Below are positions 31,996 to 43,199 of a stretch of DNA of 64,000 nucleotides, in pieces. Each line of letters opens with the position of its first letter. Position 1 is the stretch's first letter. The notes below the pieces were generated by a model, which was not told where the DNA came from, searched no databases, and saw nothing but the letters and a program-made list of their open reading frames with translations. Location of the stretch: assembly GCA_963575745.1 (NCBI GenBank), contig CAUYUJ010014592.1, positions 60,001-124,000 on the forward strand. Reading direction: 5' to 3'. The stretch is from Prorocentrum cordatum (lineage: Eukaryota; Sar; Dinophyceae; Prorocentrales; Prorocentraceae). The translations under genes and the position numbers were made by a program.

Positions 31996-32700
31996 CGCTA
32001 CAAAAGCCGCCATGCGCGCGATCGCGCGCGCGCGAGAAGCGCGCGCTGCGAGTTCTGTAGTGTCCTCAATGGAAAAGTCGCCATGTTGGCTTGGAACTGA
32101 AGTGAACCCTTCACGGTGACCAACGGGATTTCGGGTGACCCGCCCGCGCGTGGGTCACCCGATCGCGCGCGCTCGCGGGCGCGCGCGCGGCGAGTTCTGC
32201 ATTGTCCACAATGAAAATGTCGCCATGTTGGCTTGGAACTAAAGTGAACGCTTAACGGTGGCCAACGGGATTTCGGGTGACCCGCCCGCGCGTGGGTCAC
32301 CCGATCGCGCGCGCGCGGACGCGCGCGTGGCGAAGTTTGGATTGTCCGCAATGGAAAAGCCACCATTCTGGTCTGGAAACTAAAGTGAACCCTTAACGGT
32401 GACCGATAGGATTTTGAAGTTAACATGTGTTTTCTTCAACGTTTTCAATAATAGAGAAGTCGTCATGGTGGCCTGGAAATTATGGTCACATATTTGGTTT
32501 AATCGTTAAGATGTTATTCGTCTCATAAACAAGAGTTGCCAATATTCACATGGCGAGCGGCGCGCGCAAGTGACGCGCGTCATTCGCGCGCGCGCGTGGA
32601 GTTTGGTCGTGTCCACATGCGAAAAGTCGCCATGATGTTGGCTTGGAACATCAAGCGAGCCCTCCACTGTGAATTACTTGAACATCCTGCATGGCATGCT
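31996..32700. repeat. ~135-bp CGCG tandem repeat, about five units
   Basis: Units share AAGTCGCCATGTTGGCTTGG, GTGAACCC and GGGTGACCC..GGGTCACCC, then long alternating CG. The last two units are more diverged. The array ends about 140 bp before the retroelement. Confidence 0.75.
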
Positions 32701-32841
32701 ACATCCGTGGGACAATGGTAGCGCATTGTAGCACTGCGCTATTCAACGCACGTTCTTTTGTACAAATACACATTAACTATATATATACACACGCGCACAT
32801 CTACATGTGTGTATATACATATGTATACATATATGTGTATT

Positions 32842-32914
32842 GCAATGGCGTGCCATAGATTCTTTGTTGCGTGTGGGAAGCGGGAGAGGGCCGCTGACAC
32901 GTGTGCTCAAGCCT
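32842..32914 (+). repeat. Split direct repeat A1
   Basis: 73 bp starting GCAATGGCGTGCCATAG, identical to A2 at 38874-38946. It marks the left end of the retroelement. Confidence 0.9.
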
Positions 32915-32957
32915 TTATTCCAGCGAGCTGGGGGCACCTGTCCAGGCAGAGGCGCGG

Positions 32958-34439
32958 ATGGTTAGCAGACCCTTCGTGTGGCTCTTGGGCGCAAGTTCCA
33001 GCCTGCTGGCGGCCTGGATATCGCGAGCGCCGACGTGTCCTACGGCGCCTTCGTATCCCTCCTCGCCGGCGAGCCCGTCGGCGTCGTGCCCTGCCCTCTC
33101 GTGTGGTGTGGTCCACTGCCAGGCGACCGCTCAGGTCGTGTACGAGGAGCGGTACGGTCAGAGGAGCACAGACATCGTCACCGTGGCCTTCAGCCCGACG
33201 CACCAGGCGCTGCGGGGTGTGGACCCGAACCAGATATACGGGTTCAGACGCGTGCCGAGCACGTGGGAGGCGGTCGCCATCCAGGACGCTCTCGTGCAGG
33301 GGGCTGACGAGCTGCCCTCGGACCGCGAGCGCGTTGATGGCGGGCCACGCCTGTTCCTCGCTGGCGGCTCCTACCTGGAGTTCGACTTCACCTCGGCCGC
33401 CCCTGGACCAGGCGGTCCTGGCGCTGGCCCTGCCGCTCACGGGCCCGCGGGTGGAGCCGCCGCCGGAGCAGCGCCGTCCGCGCCACTGGTGCGCGCGGCC
33501 CGGGCCGGCGCCGCCACCGCCCCCGCCGCAGGGCCCCTCGCGGCCGCCGCCGGGCCGGTCGCCGGCGCCCCAGCGGGCGCCGCTGGCGCAGCGCCGCCGG
33601 CCGTGGCCGGAGTGGTTGGGCCGCCCGCCGTGCAGGCCCCATTGGGGGTGCCCATCGAGAGCACCGGTGGTGGCAATCGTGGCGACGCTGTCCTGCTCAA
33701 CGGGGCCGAGCGGACCGAGTGTGACATCGGCCTCCCGAGACTGACCGCAGGCTGGGACGCCATCCGTAGGATCTCGTGGGATCCGTTGGTGTCCCGGTGC
33801 GCGGTCGGCGGGGCGGACGTCAGGTTGCTGGGCGTGCCACCTCGACCTGGCGGCTCCTGGCAGCGACTGGGACGGCACGAGGCGGTGCCGACGATGGTGG
33901 GGAATCACTTCCCCAGGTGGCTGCTCGACGGGATCGGGACCATGCCATGGTGCGCGGAGTTCATCGACAGGCCGAGGAACGGTCCTGTGGAGCACTACAA
34001 CAGCTTCGTTGCCTTCTCCGATCTCACGAGGGAGGATTTCGGGGTCGCTCACTGTGCGAGCATAGTGAGGGTGATCGAGCAGCTCGGGTGCTGGGACCAG
34101 TGGGGTATCCTCGACCTGGTGGCGGCGGAGCTGACCATTCGTCAGGCGCAGCTTTACGAGTACAGGCCTTCTACGGAGTTCGAGGCGCAGCAGTCGGGAG
34201 GCTCGAGGGGCGGCGATGAGGGCAACGGCAGGAAGAAGGGCCGAGGTCGGGGAGGAGGGCTCCCCCGGTACGGCATCGTGGACGAAGCGGCGGTGTTCAC
34301 AGGAGCGGCCAAGGAGGATGGCCGCTCGAGGATATGCCCGCTGCTGCTGGAGCACGTCTCCAACCAGATGGAGCGCGACGCAGGGAACCTGAAGCAGATC
34401 AGGATGGCCCGTGAGGAGCGTCGCGCTCAAACATCATGA
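32958..34439 (+). CDS. Retroelement ORF1 (gag-like)
   Basis: 493 residues from the ATG at 32958; the same frame is open to 32901 but only with a GTG. The middle (about residues 140-235) is an Ala/Pro/Gly-rich linker. The C-terminal part has a globular region with RLGRHEAVPTMVGNHFPRW and FIDRPRNGPVEHYNSFVAF, then a basic Gly/Lys/Arg stretch near 405-425 (NGRKKGRGRGGG) that could bind RNA. No zinc knuckle is visible. Position before RT and overlap with it (ATGA at 34436-34439) make a gag-like role likely; the sequence itself does not prove it. Confidence 0.65.
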   Translation: MVSRPFVWLLGASSSLLAAWISRAPTCPTAPSYPSSPASPSASCPALSCGVVHCQATAQVVYEERYGQRSTDIVTVAFSPTHQALRGVDPNQIYGFRRVPSTWEAVAIQDALVQGADELPSDRERVDGGPRLFLAGGSYLEFDFTSAAPGPGGPGAGPAAHGPAGGAAAGAAPSAPLVRAARAGAATAPAAGPLAAAAGPVAGAPAGAAGAAPPAVAGVVGPPAVQAPLGVPIESTGGGNRGDAVLLNGAERTECDIGLPRLTAGWDAIRRISWDPLVSRCAVGGADVRLLGVPPRPGGSWQRLGRHEAVPTMVGNHFPRWLLDGIGTMPWCAEFIDRPRNGPVEHYNSFVAFSDLTREDFGVAHCASIVRVIEQLGCWDQWGILDLVAAELTIRQAQLYEYRPSTEFEAQQSGGSRGGDEGNGRKKGRGRGGGLPRYGIVDEAAVFTGAAKEDGRSRICPLLLEHVSNQMERDAGNLKQIRMAREERRAQTS

Positions 34440-37400
34440 GCGACGCGGGCGGCTCTCGGGTGCCCCTCGCCCGAGAGTCAACCAGGCTGATAGAGGGGGT
34501 GCCCGTGGGCCTCGCGGGTGCAGCGGATCTACCTGTACATGAGGCTTCCCACTCCAGCGCCGACCTTCGCCAGCGTGATCTCTTTCCTTTACCCTACTTT
34601 GGCGCTGGAGCCTCTTCTCCCACTACGACTTCCCCGCCTTCAAGGTCAGTGCGCAGGCGCCTTGAGAAGCGGTCGCACGTTCACGGCATGGTCGAGGAGA
34701 TGACCGACGCGCTGAACGACCTGTGGGGCTGCCCGCCCGTGGCGCGCCGTCAAGCGCCCGCTGGCATGCCGGCGCCTGCCGCTGGCCACGCCCTCGTCCT
34801 CTCGGAGCTCCGACAAGCCGCTGTGAGGTTTGGCCCGTGCCCAGAGGGCTTGGACGGTCCAGGAGCCCTCGAGGAGCTCCGGATATCTCAATCATACGAG
34901 GGTGACGCCACGTTGGTTGCCCCGGTGAGTTTCGACCTCGTCGACTCCATCTCCCTGCCTCCTGCCGGCAGCCAGCCCGCCGCCCTGGAGGCTATCGACG
35001 AGATGGCAGGCCAGAACATCGCTCGCCGGCTGAAAGAGTTACTCTTGCCCCAACAGCTGGGGATGGAGCGCATCAAGGAGGTGGGTCCGAGACGGCTCTA
35101 CACGGACCCTGCCCTTCGCAACCCGCGCCTCTATAAAATGGTGGTGCGGCGGCTTATGAGCGCCGGGCTGGTGGACTTCAGCAGCTCGGCGGAGTGTTAC
35201 GTTGGCATGTTTTTCGTACGCAAGAAGAACGGGTCGCTGCGGATGATCCTCGACGGGAGGCACGCTTCGCTTAGGTTTGCGCCCGCAGACCCCGTGGAGC
35301 TGGCGACGGGCTCGGCGTTCGCCCAGATCTCGGTCGACGGCGACGAGCCCATCAGCATCGGGGGGGTCGACATCTGCGACGCGTTCTACCAGATCGAGCT
35401 CCCACAGTGGCTGCGCCGCTACTTCGGGCTGCCCAAGGTGAGGGCTGGCGACCTCGGGCTGGTGAACCTGTCCGACGGCACGCCCGTGAGACCCTCGGCC
35501 TGGGTGGTACCGTGCTTTCGGTGCCCGCCGATGGGCTGGAGCATCAGCCTATGGATATGCCAGAGCCTGAACGAGGCGGTGACCGCCCGAGCGCTTCCTG
35601 GCCATTTTGGCCGTCGACTTGTGGACCGTCGGCCCGCGCCTGACCTGCAGCAGGGAATGGCGCGCACGGTCTACGTCGACAACTTCATCGCCCTGTCCCA
35701 CAGGCTGCGCGAGGTGCGTGATGCAGCTACTGCAGTACAGGGGGAGCTGACTGTTTCAGACCTTCCCTCGCACCCCGTGGAGGCATCAGTCGGCGGGGAC
35801 ACGCTGGGCTGGCACTTTGACGAGGACAAGCCCGTGATCGGCCTCAGCGTTCGGCTACGCTGGCGGCTTCGCCTCGGCATCGGCGAGCTGCTGGAGCAAG
35901 GCTGGTGCAGCGGTCACACCATGATGAAGGTGATATCGCACTTCACTTCGAGGGCGCTAATTCGTCGAGAGCTGCTGAGCTGCCTAGGGGCCGTGTACGG
36001 CTTCATGGGCGACGGCGGCCGCGAGAGGCGGCGGCTGACGCCGGCAGTGAGACGGGAACTGGCTTGGTGCCGCGCACTGCTGCCTTTGTGTTTTCGAGAC
36101 GCCAGGCGGCCCTTGTCGCCTGTCGTGTCCTGTGTGGACGCCTCGTGGTGGGGCGCTGGTGTGACAGAGAAGACCATCACCTCGGACCAAGCTCGTCGTT
36201 TGTCTATCTTCAACGAACGATGGAGGTTCAGTCGGGATGGCGAGCAACAGGTTGCCCCTCGCGACAAGGCCTTAGCCTCGGAGAGCAAGCAAGCTCAGCG
36301 TATCACCTCGTCATGCATCAAGCAAGCCTCGTCGGAGCCCTACCGCGATCCAGCAGTCATAGCAGCAGCCATGGAGCAGCAGGTCCCGTTCCGAGTCGAG
36401 CCGAAGCCGAATCAGGGGGAGGAAATCACGTTCGAGGAGGTGCCCGAGGAGGTCTGGGCGGAAGGATGGCATCGGGTTCTATCTACACCGTGGACCAGGA
36501 GGGAGGCTCAGGTGGTGCTGGAGGGGAGAGCCTTAGTCTTGTGTCTGAAACATCGATTGCGAGCCGCTCGAAACTTCAACACCACGCACATCATCTTGAA
36601 TGACTCCATGGCCCCAGTGTTGGCCCTTCTCAAGGGCAGATCATCGTCGCCCCCGCTTTTGAGAATCTGTCGTCAGGCATGTGCTCTTCTGTTGGCTTCA
36701 GGTTCATCTGCTATCTGGCGTTGGGTCCCATCAGAACATAACAGCGCAGATCCAGCGTCTCGTGACCAGGCTGGTGACACCCCCGAGGCCGTGCGGATCA
36801 AGACATCGAAGCTCGACGCGTCCTGCCCGCCCGCCCAGGCGCTGGGCCTCTGGGAGGATGACGGCGGCAATGCTGGTGTCGGTCCTCGACGACAGGGCGG
36901 CCCCTGCCGCGCCGGCGATGCGGGCTCGCAGGAGGCCGACTGCGGCTGCGGGTGCTGTGGGCGCTCGCCAGCTGCAGGGCAGGCCGCATGCAGCGCCGGA
37001 GACTGCAGCGCGCCCAGCCGAGGGCGACCGCTGGGCAGTCCGTCAGCGGGGGGAGGCGAACCTTTTTCCTTTCCTCCCGGCTGCGGCCCCCCGCCAGGGC
37101 TTGACCCTCCTGGAGGAGTTCCTGGACGGGGGCAAGAGCAGCGCCGTGTGGATGCTGATGGCGGCCTTTGCCTTCGTGCGTTCGACCCTCGGGCCGCGGC
37201 AGTGGCGCCAGCTGTGGGCGGCACGGGCAGCCAAGACCTGGTCCTGCCTGGCGCCGCCGCGGCCGCGGCTGACGCTCTCACGGCCTGTGGTGTGCCTCAT
37301 CGTGGTGACGTTGTGCTGCAGGGGCCTGGAGGAGTACGCTTGGCCCACCGCGCCCACGCTCGACCTGCACCCGAGGCCGCGCGAGGCGCTGGATTTCGTG

Positions 37401-38677
37401 CAGTCGCAGCTCATCCCGCCAAGGCTCACCGCTGCCGTGGCGCTGCACCAGTGGTGCATGGTCCTCCAGCTGTCCGACATGCAGACCCCATCCATGACAG
37501 ACATGCTCGACGAGACCCTGCGGGCGGGCTTCACCCGCTCCCCGAGGGCGCCACGCCCCGAGCAGGAGCCGCACCACCGGACGCCCGGTGGCCACCGCCC
37601 TTTTCCGGTGGCCCAGGCGCAGTGGAGCGGCCACGTCAAGGCCGTCTTTGCCGGGCTCGGCCTGCAGGTCTGGAGCAACCTGATGCACGGGCACAATGGC
37701 GCAAGCCACGAGCTGTTCGCGGCGGCGCGGCCTCTGCGGGACATCCGCATGCGCGCCAGGTGGTCGACCGACGCCGCGCTTCAATGCTACGCCGAGGGGA
37801 GGCAGGTGCAGGAGCAGCTTCGCGGGCTGCCGCGCGCCCTGCCGCTACGTGCCGAGCAGGCGCTCCGCGGGCCTGGCGCCACCCCGTCGGCGAGCTGGCA
37901 TCGTGGGTGAGACATTCCAGATCCGGCGTCTTCCTGGAGGTCTTCAGCGGCTCCGGGCGGATGGCGGCAGCGTGGCGCCTGCGTTTCCGTTCGCAGCATG
38001 CCGCTTTCGAGCTGGACATCCGCCACGACGCCGACAGCGACCTCCTCCTCAGGCGGATCAGGCAGCAGGTTCGAGGCTGGGTGCGGAGTCGGCTCATCGT
38101 CGCGATCTGGATTGCGACGCCCTGCCAGTCCATGAGCCGCGCCCGCAACCGCCCCAACGGGCCACCACCCTTGCGGACGGCTTTGTTTCCGCTGGGGCTG
38201 CCAGGCCTGTCGCCAGGAGATCAGCTCAAGGTCGAGAGAGGAAACGCACTTGCCACTTTCAGCTTCTCTCTTTTCTTGCTTGCCCGCAGTTTAAACATGC
38301 CAGTAGTGATTGAGAATCCCAGCACATCCTGGTTGTGGCAGCTTCCAGGTGCGCGCAGTCTCATTCGAATTCGTAACACTCGTATTGTGGACTTTGATTT
38401 CTGTGCGTTCTCGACCCCTTGGCGCAAACGCACTCGGCTGCTGTACTGCCATCTCAACCTCGACCCGCTCATCCCCTATAAATGCTCGGGTCGTGGGGTC
38501 TGCAGTTTTAGCCGCCGCCCCCATCAGGTCCTCGAGGGCAAAGATGCCTCAGGCATTTTCTGGACGCACATCGCAGAACCGCACCCAAAAGATTTTTGCA
38601 GACTGGTAGCTAAGTGTTTCCAACAGGCTCTGCGAAACCATTCGTTTCTGAGCCTGGACAGGTTTGTGGAGGCCTAA
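34436..38677 (+). CDS. Retroelement ORF2: reverse transcriptase, RNase H, C5-MTase-like domain
   Basis: 1413 codons without a stop, starting in the ATGA overlap with ORF1. RT: FVRKKNGSLRMILDGR (about 261-276), VDICDAFYQI (Asp312), CPPMGWSIS, and YVDN at 413-416, where most RTs have YxDD. RNase H: CVDASWWGAG (Asp568), Glu696, LNDSMAP (Asp723) and EHNSADPASR (Asp772), all four acidic positions present. The stretch from about residue 805 to 1150 in this frame is low-complexity and looks non-genuine; the recombinase is read in another frame there. The C-terminus resembles a C5-MTase: LEVFSGSG (1170-1174), TPCQS (Cys1230), IENPSTSW (Glu1293), WRKRTRLLY. No aspartic protease or DDE integrase is seen. 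It supplies reverse transcription; the MTase-like part may act on element DNA. Confidence 0.75.
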   Translation: MSDAGGSRVPLARESTRLIEGVPVGLAGAADLPVHEASHSSADLRQRDLFPLPYFGAGASSPTTTSPPSRSVRRRLEKRSHVHGMVEEMTDALNDLWGCPPVARRQAPAGMPAPAAGHALVLSELRQAAVRFGPCPEGLDGPGALEELRISQSYEGDATLVAPVSFDLVDSISLPPAGSQPAALEAIDEMAGQNIARRLKELLLPQQLGMERIKEVGPRRLYTDPALRNPRLYKMVVRRLMSAGLVDFSSSAECYVGMFFVRKKNGSLRMILDGRHASLRFAPADPVELATGSAFAQISVDGDEPISIGGVDICDAFYQIELPQWLRRYFGLPKVRAGDLGLVNLSDGTPVRPSAWVVPCFRCPPMGWSISLWICQSLNEAVTARALPGHFGRRLVDRRPAPDLQQGMARTVYVDNFIALSHRLREVRDAATAVQGELTVSDLPSHPVEASVGGDTLGWHFDEDKPVIGLSVRLRWRLRLGIGELLEQGWCSGHTMMKVISHFTSRALIRRELLSCLGAVYGFMGDGGRERRRLTPAVRRELAWCRALLPLCFRDARRPLSPVVSCVDASWWGAGVTEKTITSDQARRLSIFNERWRFSRDGEQQVAPRDKALASESKQAQRITSSCIKQASSEPYRDPAVIAAAMEQQVPFRVEPKPNQGEEITFEEVPEEVWAEGWHRVLSTPWTRREAQVVLEGRALVLCLKHRLRAARNFNTTHIILNDSMAPVLALLKGRSSSPPLLRICRQACALLLASGSSAIWRWVPSEHNSADPASRDQAGDTPEAVRIKTSKLDASCPPAQALGLWEDDGGNAGVGPRRQGGPCRAGDAGSQEADCGCGCCGRSPAAGQAACSAGDCSAPSRGRPLGSPSAGGGEPFSFPPGCGPPPGLDPPGGVPGRGQEQRRVDADGGLCLRAFDPRAAAVAPAVGGTGSQDLVLPGAAAAAADALTACGVPHRGDVVLQGPGGVRLAHRAHARPAPEAARGAGFRAVAAHPAKAHRCRGAAPVVHGPPAVRHADPIHDRHARRDPAGGLHPLPEGATPRAGAAPPDARWPPPFSGGPGAVERPRQGRLCRARPAGLEQPDARAQWRKPRAVRGGAASAGHPHARQVVDRRRASMLRRGEAGAGAASRAAARPAATCRAGAPRAWRHPVGELASWVRHSRSGVFLEVFSGSGRMAAAWRLRFRSQHAAFELDIRHDADSDLLLRRIRQQVRGWVRSRLIVAIWIATPCQSMSRARNRPNGPPPLRTALFPLGLPGLSPGDQLKVERGNALATFSFSLFLLARSLNMPVVIENPSTSWLWQLPGARSLIRIRNTRIVDFDFCAFSTPWRKRTRLLYCHLNLDPLIPYKCSGRGVCSFSRRPHQVLEGKDASGIFWTHIAEPHPKDFCRLVAKCFQQALRNHSFLSLDRFVEA
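36858..37910 (+). CDS. Tyrosine recombinase-like reading frame (frame +3) nested in ORF2
   Basis: Between RNase H and the MTase-like domain the sensible protein lies one frame away from ORF2. It contains HPRPREALDFVQSQLIPPR (Arg-box-like), LQLSDMQTPSMTDMLDE, LMHGHNGASHE, MRARWSTDAAL and QCY (Tyr codon 37788-37790). In order and spacing this resembles the R, K, HxxR, W and Y boxes of YR retroelements. Lys appears as Met and the HxxR Arg as Gly, so catalysis may be lost. How it is expressed is unclear: two frameshifts, a separate start, or recent indels. Integration through a circular intermediate would be its role. Confidence 0.55.
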   Translation: MTAAMLVSVLDDRAAPAAPAMRARRRPTAAAGAVGARQLQGRPHAAPETAARPAEGDRWAVRQRGEANLFPFLPAAAPRQGLTLLEEFLDGGKSSAVWMLMAAFAFVRSTLGPRQWRQLWAARAAKTWSCLAPPRPRLTLSRPVVCLIVVTLCCRGLEEYAWPTAPTLDLHPRPREALDFVQSQLIPPRLTAAVALHQWCMVLQLSDMQTPSMTDMLDETLRAGFTRSPRAPRPEQEPHHRTPGGHRPFPVAQAQWSGHVKAVFAGLGLQVWSNLMHGHNGASHELFAAARPLRDIRMRARWSTDAALQCYAEGRQVQEQLRGLPRALPLRAEQALRGPGATPSASWHRG

Positions 38678-38722
38678 GGCCAGGGTTTTAAAATTCGCTG
38701 GTGCTCGAGTTTTTAAGGTTTC

Positions 38723-39142
38723 GGACTGTGATTGTCTCGGGCCACGGTTTCCTTGGTCGAGGGGCCTCGCCCGTTCAGTCAACGTTTCACGGAGCTCCGG
38801 GACGAGTCATCACACAGAGTTGCGGATGCAAAACAAGTCTGGCCCTCGGGAGTCTCCCCAGCTTACACAGATGGCAATGGCGTGCCATAGATTCTTTGTT
38901 GCGTGTGGGAAGCGGGAGAGGGCCGCTGACACGTGTGCTCAAGCCTCCCGCCCACGCTGCGCTCCCATCCCATTTTCAGCTCGAGCAGTGTCCAGTGGAC
39001 TGTGATTGTCTCGGGCCACGGTTTCCTTGGTCGAGGGGCCTCGCCCGTTCAGTCAACGTTTCACGGAGCTCCGGGACGAGTCATCACACAGAGTTGCGGA
39101 TGCAAAACAAGTCTGGCCCTCGGGAGTCTCCCCAGCTTACAC

Positions 39143-39143
<1 letters not shown>
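38723..39143 (+). repeat. Retroelement right end: B1-A2-B2
   Basis: B1 38723-38869 and B2 38997-39143 (147 bp, GGACTGTGATTGTCTCGGGC to GCTTACACA) flank A2 (38874-38946). Four bases separate B1 and A2; 50 bp separate A2 and B2. B1 starts 46 bp after the ORF2 stop. Confidence 0.9.
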
Positions 39144-39174
<31 letters not shown>

Positions 39175-39680
39175 GTATATTTACATATACATACATACAT
39201 ATACACATATATGTGTATATGCGTCGTTGGGCGCCCGAGTCGAAAACCACATCGCGGCAGAACGCCGTTTTTTGGATACCAGTGAGTTGCTTGCTTTATT
39301 TATCGTGTCTCGCGTCGGCACTCTCATTGTATGTATGTGTATATATATATATACATACATATGTATGTTTGTATGTCTGTATGTATGTGTGTATGTATGT
39401 TTATCAGTATGTGTGTCGGTTTGTCTGTCTGTCGTATGCATGTGCGTGCAAAACGTGCGTGTGCGCGCGTGTCTGGGGCGCATACAATTGTGTGTGTATG
39501 ATAACATATATATATACATATATATATATATATACATATATACATGTGTAAATATACATACATGCATAGTATGTATGTCTGTTTGTCGGTCTGTCTGTCT
39601 TGTTTGTCTGTCTGTATGTCTGTATGCATGTGCGCGCATAGCGCGCGTGTGCGCGCATGTCTGGGGCGCACTCCGCGGGG
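39144..39680. repeat. TATA/CATA and TGTG microsatellites
   Basis: (TA)n, CATACATA and TGTATGTCTGT tracts downstream of the retroelement. Frames through it are not genes. Confidence 0.8.
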
Positions 39681-42200
<2,520 letters not shown>

Positions 42201-42204
42201 CACT

Positions 42205-42740
42205 CTCGGCGGCGAGCGAGGGGGGTGAGTGAGAATGGGAAGGTCTTCTCAGAAGGCTCGGGAGCCTCCTGGCCTTCTGAGAAGTTGTCTGAGCGTCCCC
42301 GAAGACTCAGGAAGCCGTTCAGAAGGCGCGAGGGCTTCTGAGAAGGCCTTCTCCTTCTCACTTCCCCCCCCCTCGCTCGCCGCCGACACACCGCCACCGG
42401 TGCTCTTCTCCAGGAGTCTCTACAACAGTGCCGCTTCTGATCGCCACCCGGTCACCCCGCGGTGCGGTCACAAGGGAGACCGTGCCCCCCTCTCCCCCCC
42501 CGCTCCTCCAGCTTTGGTTGTGATTCGGCCGACCTTCTCTGGATCGGGCGGGCCAGGTCGGTACGATACCTTGGCCAATGCTTCGGCGGCGAGCGAGGGG
42601 GGGAGTGAGAAGGAGAAGGCCTACTCAGAAGGCGGCGTGACTTCTCAGAAGCCCTCCTGCCTCCTCAAACGTGTTCGATGTGTTCGGGGAAGGTTTAAGA
42701 ACCCTCTCAGAAGGCCAGTGCACTTTCGAGCCTTCTGAGA
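42205..42740. repeat. Inverted-repeat element with GGCGGCGAGCGAGG ends
   Basis: CGGCGGCGAGCGAGGGGGG with GAGTGAGAA occurs at about 42210 and again at about 42587. Its reverse complement TTCTCACTTCC and CCCTCGCTCGCCGCCG is at about 42353-42386. The space between holds repeated CCTTCTGAGAAGG palindromes. It looks like a short TIR element plus a second left end. No ORF. Confidence 0.5.
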
Positions 42741-43040
42741 AGGCCCGCCCCTTCCACCTCTCTCTCTCTCCCACCGGTCGCGCCGCCGAGTTGCACATAC
42801 GGCCCCGCCTTGAGCTTGCCACTCTGCAGCGCGCTGCACCATGCGCCGTGACGGCAGCGCCCGGGGAATGATCGGCGCCAGGAATTCGCGTGGTTGGCCA
42901 TCGTCATTGCGGAGGGCCTGTTCACCATGTTGCTCGCGTTCGTGGTGCTGTCGATGTCCGCCAGCCCCGTGGGCCTGGAGGAGCTCCCGTGGACCCAGGG
43001 GCCACATTCTCGAGAACGAAAGAACCCCTAACCTAACCTT

Positions 43041-43199
43041 TAGTCGGGCCTGTTCTTCTACAGGAGGAATATTCAAAAATAGTCCAACAATAGTCAGGGG
43101 ACGATTTGTTTTTAGCATTTGTTTGGTATGCTTGGGCATTTGTGGGGTATTGTGGATCTTTCGCCTCAAATCCGCCTATAGGGGGACATGCCCGACCTA
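43041..43199 (+). mobile_element. 159-bp MITE-like element, copy 1
   Basis: Ends are TAGTCGGGCCTGT and ACATGCCCGACCTA, an inverted repeat with one indel. It shares TTCTACAGGAGG and ACGATTT with the second copy at 50449-50608. Flanks contain CCTAACCTAACC. Confidence 0.6.

Larger units (their letters stand above)
24845..32278. repeat. Direct duplication, copy 2 (partner 1-7432)
   Basis: Same orientation and gene order as 1-7432. This copy is continuous on both sides: it starts inside the large MTase-like gene and ends in the CGCG tandem repeat that leads to the retroelement. It carries the nonsense change in the C5-MTase gene. Confidence 0.9.
32842..39143 (+). mobile_element. DIRS/Ngaro-type tyrosine-recombinase retrotransposon, full length
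   Basis: Repeat layout is A1 (32842-32914), ORFs, B1 (38723-38869), A2 (38874-38946), B2 (38997-39143). A copies are 73 bp and B copies 147 bp, each pair identical by eye. This A1-ORFs-B1-A2-B2 split-direct-repeat structure is the hallmark of PAT/Ngaro-like elements that integrate through a tyrosine recombinase instead of a DDE integrase. Coding order is a gag-like ORF1, RT, RNase H, a recombinase-like frame and a C5-MTase-like domain. The element sits in a TA/CATATA microsatellite (before 32842 and after 39143) and shows no obvious target duplication. Identical repeats suggest recent insertion. Confidence 0.85.

Noticed and set aside
32907-34430. 507-codon minus frame opposite ORF1
   Set aside because: Shadow of the GC-rich ORF1; no motifs on minus.
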